Made by a program: the position numbers and the translations under genes. A DNA stretch of 32,162 bases, taken from contig JAQTYP010000002.1 in NCBI GenBank assembly GCA_028688235.1, positions 1 to 32,162 on the forward strand, read 5' to 3'. Every line of letters starts with the position of its first letter. Within the stretch, counting starts at the first letter, position 1. The notes under the pieces are model-generated. The model was not told the origin of the DNA, did no database searches, and was given only the letters and a program-made list of their open reading frames with translations. This DNA comes from Methylomonas sp. (GTDB lineage: Bacteria > Pseudomonadota > Gammaproteobacteria > Methylococcales > Methylomonadaceae). Positions 23,761 to 29,759 of the stretch are shown here, piece by piece.

Positions 23761-23807
23761 ACAGCGCTCTGTGATGTTTCTGCCGGTAATGAGTCGCACA
23801 CAAAAAA

Positions 23808-23836
23808 AGCCCCCACCCAGGGCAAAGGTGGAGGCT
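23808..23836 (-). terminator. intrinsic terminator of the small membrane protein gene
   Basis: Arms at 23808-23817 and 23827-23836 pair over ten positions with one mismatch. A run of seven A at 23802-23808 becomes a T run on the minus strand. It ends the leftward gene at 23878-24036 and could also stop the convergent one. Confidence 0.7.
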
Positions 23837-23877
23837 GTTGAGTGTTTCGTCTTAACAACGAGGAGGCACAGAAAAAG

Positions 23878-24036
23878 TCAAATTCTTGCGGGTTTGGCTG
23901 AATAAATGTTGGCTATCAATGAAGCCATGCCAAGAAGAGTGGTCGATAAGATGAACTGACCGGATACGAAACTAAAAATACCTGCGGCGAAGAATAATCC
24001 CGTGATTAGGTTGCCAGTCACAGTATGAGTGTTCAT
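23878..24036 (-). CDS. 52-residue two-helix membrane protein
   Basis: A short protein with two hydrophobic helices (NLITGLFFAAGIFSFVSG and ILSTTLLGMASLIANIY) joined by a brief loop, with a basic end (SAKPARI). A longer frame runs back to 24162, but the ATG at 24036 has a strong AGGAGC ribosome-binding site seven bases upstream and starts a compact product. It has its own terminator at 23808-23836. The upstream A+T-rich region (24037-24250) would hold its promoter. No family recognised. Confidence 0.6.
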   Translation of the reverse strand: MNTHTVTGNLITGLFFAAGIFSFVSGQFILSTTLLGMASLIANIYSAKPARI

Positions 24037-24321
24037 CGTTAGCTCCTGTTTCGGTTGTATAGGTAAATTTTGAAGTCGATTTAACTGTAGCCCCTTATAA
24101 AGAAATAAACAATAACCAAAGAAATTCATTGTTTGTTTCTGTTTTTGAAACAGTTTAAGCATTGCACAATCAACTCAATGCTGTACGATACATAAGATAA
24201 GACTTAAAGACTCGATTTGATCTACCAATATTGTGAGACTTTAACGTTATTTTTTGGGTGAAGCCAAATCCCTGGTCTATTCAGTACTTCAAGATGGTCC
24301 AATTTCGATCAGGCATAAAAA

Positions 24322-24340
24322 AGCCCACATAAAGTGGGCT
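24322..24340 (-). terminator. orphan minus-strand intrinsic terminator
   Basis: AGCCCAC (24322-24328) and GTGGGCT (24334-24340) form a seven-base-pair stem with a five-base loop; the A run before it gives a T run on the minus strand. No coding frame ends here. The region 24163-24614 otherwise holds no gene that I can support, so the terminator may end an unannotated leftward small transcript. Confidence 0.6.
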
Positions 24341-24554
24341 CCGTCCTGTATTTGTCTTTTATTATTGTTGGACGCCTACCATTCATCAGCATGGCAGTTT
24401 AATATCTCGCGCTTATTGTTATTGTTTTACCTGTCCAATTGAACGGGTCGCTTCCTTCCTCCTCATAGAAAGTCCAGGTTTGTAGGAGTCCTGATCCACC
24501 TTGTTTAAGGTGTGGGAATTCTAAAAGATAAATATCCTCTTGTCCAGAAAAAAT

Positions 24555-24569
24555 GCGACAATTTGTCGC
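24555..24569. promoter_or_regulatory. third GCGACA-ATT-TGTCGC palindrome
   Basis: Identical over 15 bases to the palindrome in promoter A (11425-11439). The flanks do not match promoters A or B: no CCACATTT block or TARACT at the same spacing is seen on either strand. On the minus strand TGGACA lies nine bases beyond it and could be a -35 for a transcript ending at 24322-24340. Confidence 0.45.
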
Positions 24570-24614
24570 GCACTATAACTCCTAACAAAGAACTGCAAAA
24601 ACAGCGCAAATCTA

Positions 24615-24719
24615 TTCAATGCTCGCATGGAAACCGTGCGCGTTCGATCAGCGTTCAATCGCCGACGTTGCCTGATACCCGCAACAGAATTTTACGATTG
24701 GAAAAATGGCGGAGATCCG
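24615..24719 (+). pseudogene. internal fragment of an SRAP (HMCES/YedK-type) gene
   Basis: About 35 codons encode FNARMETVRVRSAFNRRRCL and IPATEFYDWKNGG. This matches the middle of SRAP-domain proteins, which bind abasic sites in single-stranded DNA (typical pattern NARSET...AFRRRRCLIPADGFYEWK). The N-terminus with the catalytic Cys2 is absent; a TAA closes the frame at 24576-24578. The C-terminal two-thirds is also missing. The frame runs straight into a DedA-family fragment, so the piece is the left side of a deletion or recombination junction near 24717-24730. Confidence 0.7.
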
Positions 24720-25043
24720 TGCGATAGACATCAAATCAAAGTCGTGCTGGGTTTTCGCTTTCTATACGGTATATACAACGTGACGCCTTTTGTGATTGGC
24801 GCCAGCCGCATGCATACGGCCAAGTTTTTCATATTGAATTTCCTGGGGGCTTTGATCTGGGCGATAGCGGTTGGCTATCTAGGATATGAATTTGGCGACA
24901 TCGCTCAATCTATTCTCAGCGAAATCAAACAATATGAAATTCACTTTCTGATCGGCCTAATCGCGATAGGCCTGCTGATATTTTGGCGTTCGACCCATAA
25001 CGCCAGACAAGAGCACAACAAAAAGAACCTGCCTGAGTCTTGA
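24720..25043 (+). pseudogene. C-terminal half of a DedA-family membrane protein gene
   Basis: In the same frame as the SRAP piece, about 105 codons encode KVVLGFRFLYGIYNVTPF, VIGASRMHTAKFFILNF and LGALIWAIAVGYLGYEFG. These are the conserved C-terminal part of DedA proteins (undecaprenyl-phosphate or lipid flippases/transporters), with two membrane helices and a basic tail. Most of the N-terminal half of a normal 200-residue protein is missing. The usual second Arg of the RF..GxR motif is Tyr here (GIYNV), another sign of decay. The fused frame has no ribosome-binding site at its only good ATG (24627). Confidence 0.75.
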
Positions 25044-25143
25044 TGTTGGAGTGTGTTTCGCGACCCGATTTTGGCAAGGATTACCGAAATTCGAACCCGG
25101 AGGAATCGAACCGGTTACAAACCGCTCGATCTTCAACCCGCAA

Positions 25144-25761
25144 TTACTTGACGGCGCGTATCAGCTTGATCATGTCGCTGCTGGCCGGATCGATATAGAT
25201 GCTGCGGAAAGGACATGCCTGGACGTTTTTGACAGTTTGCCGGTTGATGTTAGCGCCGAACAGACGGACGACTACCGGGTTCAGCAGATTCATCAATTTC
25301 GCCATAAACTTGTTGGAACTCAACACGTGTTCCAACAGCAGCAATTGACCGCCGGGTTTTAGCACCCGGTACAGCTCTTTCAAGCCTTTGCGGGGCCTGG
25401 GTACCGAGCAAAACACGAAGCTGGCGACGACGGTATCGAAGCAATTGTCGGCATAATCCAGAGACTGCACGTCCATCAAATCCAGATGCACGGCCAGTTG
25501 TTTGCGTTCTCGTTTACGCTCGGCCTGCTCCAGCATTTTCGGGCTAAAGTCGATCGCGGTCATGCGGGCGCCATCCGGATAAAACGAGAAGTTCTTCCCG
25601 GTGCCGACGCCCACTTCCAATATATGCTCGCCGCAGGCTTTAGCCCAGAGTTTCTTGCGTAAGCGGTGAAAAACAAGGCCTTCCAGAAAACCTTCCAGGC
25701 TGTCGAACCAAGGCGCCAGCCTGTCGTAGCGCTGACGGATTTTGTCGCCGCTAACAGGCAT
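25144..25761 (-). CDS. class I SAM-dependent methyltransferase, PmtA/UbiE-like
   Basis: A 205-residue protein with Rossmann methyltransferase motifs. Motif I is LEVGVGTGKN (48-57), an acidic TAIDFSPKML follows, then a DTVVASFVFCSVP motif and ELYRVLKPGGQLLLLEH. The start (RQRYDRLAPWFDSLEGFLEG) resembles phosphatidylethanolamine N-methyltransferases of the Rhodobacter PmtA type. The UbiE/COQ5 group is the other candidate. It starts three bases after the Tim44-like gene stop, so the two form an operon. The substrate is inferred from resemblance only. Confidence 0.8.
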   Translation of the reverse strand: MPVSGDKIRQRYDRLAPWFDSLEGFLEGLVFHRLRKKLWAKACGEHILEVGVGTGKNFSFYPDGARMTAIDFSPKMLEQAERKRERKQLAVHLDLMDVQSLDYADNCFDTVVASFVFCSVPRPRKGLKELYRVLKPGGQLLLLEHVLSSNKFMAKLMNLLNPVVVRLFGANINRQTVKNVQACPFRSIYIDPASSDMIKLIRAVK

Positions 25762-25764
25762 CGC

Positions 25765-26721
25765 TTAGATTTCCAGCTGTTGAATGCCGTCCAGAAACCA
25801 CTTGCTTTGTTTACTGTTGGCAGGTTTAGTGAAATGCCAAACCTCGCGTATCTGCTCGGTGTCGCCACCGTCTTCGCGCAATATGCAGTCGAACAATACC
25901 ACGGCTTCCAATTCACTGCCGGCCTCGCGGAGTTCCAGTAACTCCGGATTGACTTTCAACACATCGGTTTGGTTGTTGCCGCCGGACGACTTCAACTGAT
26001 CCTGAATTTCGGCAAAGACCTTGTCCGTCGTCAATCCGCGTATCGCGGCCAAATCACCTTTATCCCAGGCCGCCTGTAAATAGCGGAAGGCGCTTTCGGC
26101 TCCAGCCAGAAACGCGACTTGGTCGAAATCGGCTGGGGCAGCTATCGCTGTATTGACGCTTGACTGGCTTTGGCCGTTTTTACCGAACATCACATCGGTA
26201 TCGAAGCCGGCGGAGCTGGAAGCGGAAGGTGCTACGCTACCGTAATCGGCCCGATTATCGTTGTCGCCGTCGCTGTAACTGGAACGGCTATAAGCGGTAT
26301 CCGCTGCCGGCTGGCTTTGACGGGCTTTTGTGGCAAACAAACGGAACAGTAAATAAGCGATGCCGGCAAAAATCAGCATGTCCATGAAATTGATATGTTC
26401 GAATGCGCCACCGAAAAATAGCGAACCCAATAAACCGCCCAAGGCCAGACCGCCCAGCATGCCCATCAATCCACCACGGCTGGCCCAGCCTTGCCGGGCT
26501 GTCTGATTTTGCGCGGCCGCTTGTTGTTGACTGGCCGAACGAGCGGTCTGACCGGCCGACGATCCGGCGGGGGTCGAGCGTTGATAAGGCGCGCTGTAAC
26601 TCGGCCGGCTGCCGAAGGAACTTCCTCCGCCCAAGCGCTTGGCTTGCGCCTCTTGAATGCCGCCCATCATCAGGGTCAGCGTCAGAAAAAGCGTTGCCAG
26701 GATGCCGATTTTTATATTCAT
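25765..26721 (-). CDS. Tim44-like domain protein
   Basis: A 318-residue protein. An N-terminal signal peptide ends about QEAQA-KRL. A Ser/Gln/Ala-rich low-complexity stretch follows (30-80), then Gly-rich hydrophobic helices (about 84-131, GGLMGMLGGLALGGLLGSLFF and MDMLIFAGIAYLLFRLFA), as in bacterial Tim44-like proteins. The C-terminal Tim44 domain (about 190-318) contains FDQVAFLAGAESAFRYLQAAWDKGDL in pieces, and ends with REVWHFTK...WFLDGIQQL. Bacterial members are membrane proteins of unsettled function. It lies upstream of the methyltransferase gene. Confidence 0.87.
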   Translation of the reverse strand: MNIKIGILATLFLTLTLMMGGIQEAQAKRLGGGSSFGSRPSYSAPYQRSTPAGSSAGQTARSASQQQAAAQNQTARQGWASRGGLMGMLGGLALGGLLGSLFFGGAFEHINFMDMLIFAGIAYLLFRLFATKARQSQPAADTAYSRSSYSDGDNDNRADYGSVAPSASSSAGFDTDVMFGKNGQSQSSVNTAIAAPADFDQVAFLAGAESAFRYLQAAWDKGDLAAIRGLTTDKVFAEIQDQLKSSGGNNQTDVLKVNPELLELREAGSELEAVVLFDCILREDGGDTEQIREVWHFTKPANSKQSKWFLDGIQQLEI

Positions 26722-26860
26722 GGGTGTTACCTGTTTATAAGAAAAGTAATAACTATTTTTAGGGTGCCATAGCTAATTTCAAGTAGAATAGCCTTTCGTT
26801 GCTTTCTCTACAACTACTGTCTAGCGTTTGAACGAATTCAAAAGACAATTCGAAAACTTA

Positions 26861-27253
26861 ATGGTTGCATTCCTGCGTCGATTTTTGGTGATGGTGTTGG
26901 TAGCGCTGCAATTTGCGGCGCCGCTGGTACACGCCCATGTCAACGATATAGGGCTAGCCCATGGTTTGCATATTCATGAATTCGAAGCGCTGCATCTTAA
27001 GTCCGATACCTTTCTGGTCGCTGCCTTCGAGTACGCAGACACGGCTCAATCGGCCATCGTCGGGCTTGGAGAGGCGATCAAAATCCGCCAGCCAAGTCAT
27101 GATGTGCCTCCGGTCTATTTTCGGCTGGCCGATTTGTCGTTACCCGTCCAATATGTCGTCGAGACTATCGGTTTTTCTCCGCACCAACCGTTCTCGATAG
27201 CCGAGCCCTTCTTCAATCAGCATTCCAGCCGAGCACCACCCAGCCCGATTTAA
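26861..27253 (+). CDS. small exported protein preceding the metal efflux operon
   Basis: A 130-residue protein with a signal peptide (VAFLRRFLVMVLVALQFAAPLVHA-HVN). The mature part is His-rich near its start (HAHVNDIGLAHGLHIHEFEALHL), which could bind metal. The frame extends back to a TTG at 26828; the ATG at 26861 gives a better signal peptide, though neither has a clear ribosome-binding site. It lies 113 bases before the efflux outer-membrane gene on the same strand. Proteins of this sort often precede czcCBA-like genes. No family name can be given. Confidence 0.6.
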   Translation: MVAFLRRFLVMVLVALQFAAPLVHAHVNDIGLAHGLHIHEFEALHLKSDTFLVAAFEYADTAQSAIVGLGEAIKIRQPSHDVPPVYFRLADLSLPVQYVVETIGFSPHQPFSIAEPFFNQHSSRAPPSPI

Positions 27254-27366
27254 TACGACTTTGGCGATACCTACATCGTCGGTCGTTTGTCATTGACGCA
27301 TACTCGCGTTGCTAACCGTTTTTTAACGGACTTACCCCCGATTTACTACTGTTTTTGGAGCCCAAT

Positions 27367-28668
27367 ATGACTTTATTGCGTCATATTACCAACTGCCTGC
27401 CCCTGTTATGCGGGTTGGCTAATCCTTGCTTTGCCGAAACACTGGAATTGCAGCCAGATTCGCCTCAGGTTAATGAGGCCAAAGAACTCATCGTCGAACA
27501 TATAGACCCCATAGCCGTCGATCCGCAATTGACTTTGCCTCAAGTTCTCGAGCGGACGATGGAAAAATACCCCGATCGATTGATAAACGAGGCACTGGTT
27601 CGACAAGCCGATGCCTTACAAGTACGCGGCGATAGTTGGTTTGCCGGCTCGCATGCATTGGCATTGGACTATTCGGACGATAGGGCAGGCAGCGACAAAG
27701 GGGCTAGAGAAGCCGGCGCCGCTGTGGAATTTACCGTATGGAACTGGGGGCAACGCTCTGCCGCGCAAGACGTGGCCGAACAAGCGCATGTCGCAGCCGA
27801 CAAGCAATCCAAGGCGGTCAGACTGGAGGTCGCTCGACTGCTTAGAGAAGCGTTATGGGATATGGCCTTGGCCGAAAACCGCGTACAGCTGGCACGAAAC
27901 AATTTGGCGATATCCGAGCAGTTATTGCGCAAGGTAGAACGGCGGGTGGAGCTAGGCGATCTACCTAGAGCCGATCTGTTATTGGCCGAGAGCGACAATC
28001 TGCAGAATCAAACCATTTTGACGCAGGCCGAAGCGGAGGTCATGCATACGCGCAAGAGCTACGCCAGTCTGACTCAAACCACGAGCGTTCCAGCCGACTA
28101 CCGTGAACAGCTCAGCGATATTCAAACTATCCAAGCCGATCATCCGCTACTGGAAGCCGCCAATGCCTTCGTGGCTGGAAAGCAAGCCATGATCGAATGG
28201 GCTAATACGACGGATACCGTCAACCAACCTAAGGTCATAGTCGGTGCAAAAGACACTCGCGATCAGCGCGGTAGCAGCGATATGCAAAGCGTTAATGTCG
28301 GCGTGGTGATTCCGTTCGGGCACAGCACTTACGATGCGCCGGAAATCGCCGCCGCCCATTTGGAGTTGAATCAAGCACTGGCGCAACGCGAGCACCTGCA
28401 GCGTTTACTGGAGAAGAGTTTGCACGAAGCCGAGCACTCGTTGGAAGTAAACCGCAAGGAACTGGTCATCGCACAGAAAATGAAAGAGATCGCCGAGCAA
28501 CATTTGAAAATGATGCAAATCAGTTTCGAATCCGGCGAAATCAATTTGCTCGATTTATTAAAGACTCAAGCGCGTAGCCTGGAAGCCGTACGAAATGCCC
28601 AGGAGCAGGAAGTCAAATTGCAACGTAACGTCGCGCTTTATAACCAGGCGGTTGGAGTATTGCCATGA
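27367..28668 (+). CDS. outer-membrane efflux protein (TolC/CzcC family)
   Basis: A 433-residue outer-membrane channel subunit of a tripartite metal efflux pump. The signal peptide ends near CFA-ETL. Two long helical repeats follow (about 150-250 and 330-430), with ARLLREALWDMALAENRVQLARNN read in pieces, and HLKMMQISFESGEINLLDLLKTQ, which is the conserved TolC-family element. The ATG at 27367 follows TGGAG by seven bases and is preferred over the TTG at 27355. It overlaps the adaptor gene by ATGA. The family usually pairs with CzcB and CzcA as here. Confidence 0.85.
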   Translation: MTLLRHITNCLPLLCGLANPCFAETLELQPDSPQVNEAKELIVEHIDPIAVDPQLTLPQVLERTMEKYPDRLINEALVRQADALQVRGDSWFAGSHALALDYSDDRAGSDKGAREAGAAVEFTVWNWGQRSAAQDVAEQAHVAADKQSKAVRLEVARLLREALWDMALAENRVQLARNNLAISEQLLRKVERRVELGDLPRADLLLAESDNLQNQTILTQAEAEVMHTRKSYASLTQTTSVPADYREQLSDIQTIQADHPLLEAANAFVAGKQAMIEWANTTDTVNQPKVIVGAKDTRDQRGSSDMQSVNVGVVIPFGHSTYDAPEIAAAHLELNQALAQREHLQRLLEKSLHEAEHSLEVNRKELVIAQKMKEIAEQHLKMMQISFESGEINLLDLLKTQARSLEAVRNAQEQEVKLQRNVALYNQAVGVLP

Positions 28669-29759
28669 GAAAAGTTTTATTCGGCATCCTATTGACAGGT
28701 GCGCTAAATGTTTTTGCCGAGGACATGCAAATTCGCATCAGCCCGGAACAAATCGACAATCTGGCGATAAAAGTGGGCGCAATGGCGCCCGGCCGGTACA
28801 TTCCGTTGTTGTCCGCGCCTGCGAAAGTCGTGGTGCCGGCAGATAAGGAAATCTTGCTGAGTACCCCGCAGCCGGGCTTGTTAACGCAATTGCGAGCCAA
28901 TATCGGCGATAAAGTCGAAAAGGGTCAGTTGCTCGCGCAGATTCACAGCCCGGAACTCGTCACCTTGCAACAACAGTTTTTAACGGCTAGGAGCGAATTG
29001 AATCTGGCCGGTTTCAGTCGAAGCCGCGATAAGAAGCTGTTACAGGAAGGCGTTATCGCCGAAAGGCGTTGGCAAGAAACCCAAGCGATGTATAGCAGTA
29101 AGGCGGCGATTGCCCACGAAGCCAAGCAGTTGTTGAGTATCGCAGGCATGTCGCAAGCGGAAATAGAAACGCTGGCAAAAACTCAAACACTCGACACCTT
29201 ATTGAATGTCCGCTCCCCGATCAAAGGCGTTGTTTTGGAACGTTTGGCGGCATTGGGTACTCGCTTGGATATGCAAGCCCCGCTTTATCGAATTGCGGAT
29301 TTATCCGAGTTATGGCTGGAGATCAACATTCCTCAGGAACGCTTAAACAGTTTGCATATCGGCGACAAGGTGCAAATTCCGGATTCCGATAGGCAGGCTA
29401 AAATCACGCTGCTGGGGCAAAGCGTAGACCAAAGCAATCAAACGATACTGGCGCGTGCGGTCATTCAGGGCGATGCCGGAAACCTTCGTGTCGGCCAACA
29501 ACTCAATGTCCAAATTATGCAAACCAGTCCCGAAGTCAGTTTTCGGGTGCCGAACTCTGCCGTTGCGCAAAATGCCGGACATAGCTATGTTTTCGTGCGC
29601 AATGCCGATGGCTTTGCAGTTATCGAAGTCAAAGTGGTGGGAAAAGAAAATCAAGATTCGTTGGTAACGGCAAGCGGTTTAAGCGATAACGCTCAAATCG
29701 CCGTGGAAGGCGCCGTCGCGTTAAAAGCCAACTGGCTTGGCTTGGGCGGTGACGAATAA
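28665..29759 (+). CDS. RND efflux periplasmic adaptor (CzcB/CusB-like)
   Basis: A 364-residue membrane-fusion protein linking the inner-membrane pump to the outer-membrane channel. A signal peptide (RKVLFGILLTGALNVFA-EDM) has no lipobox. The lipoyl halves are at about 60-95 (GLLTQLRANIGDKVEKGQLL) and about 183-210 (VRSPIKGVVLERLAALGTRL), flanking an alpha-helical hairpin. Beta-barrel and membrane-proximal parts follow. There is no N-terminal His-rich or Met-rich metal-binding motif of the CusB type. Overlaps with both neighbours (ATGA at 28665, TAATG at 29759) indicate translational coupling. Confidence 0.87.
   Translation: MRKVLFGILLTGALNVFAEDMQIRISPEQIDNLAIKVGAMAPGRYIPLLSAPAKVVVPADKEILLSTPQPGLLTQLRANIGDKVEKGQLLAQIHSPELVTLQQQFLTARSELNLAGFSRSRDKKLLQEGVIAERRWQETQAMYSSKAAIAHEAKQLLSIAGMSQAEIETLAKTQTLDTLLNVRSPIKGVVLERLAALGTRLDMQAPLYRIADLSELWLEINIPQERLNSLHIGDKVQIPDSDRQAKITLLGQSVDQSNQTILARAVIQGDAGNLRVGQQLNVQIMQTSPEVSFRVPNSAVAQNAGHSYVFVRNADGFAVIEVKVVGKENQDSLVTASGLSDNAQIAVEGAVALKANWLGLGGDE

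Noticed and set aside
24512..24727. 71-codon frame overlapping the SRAP remnant
   Set aside because: It is in another frame from the SRAP homology, crosses the palindrome and has no recognisable content.
25088..25140. tRNA-like stretch on the minus strand (GGTTCGATTCC, CCGGGTTCGAAT, GGTTTGTAACC)
   Set aside because: A T-arm-like hairpin can be drawn, but no seven-base anticodon loop with a proper stem and no matching acceptor stem are present; at most a decayed or chance resemblance.
27314..27340. CCGTT-TTTT-AACGG hairpin before the efflux genes as a terminator
   Set aside because: Only five base pairs and no following T run; too weak to claim.
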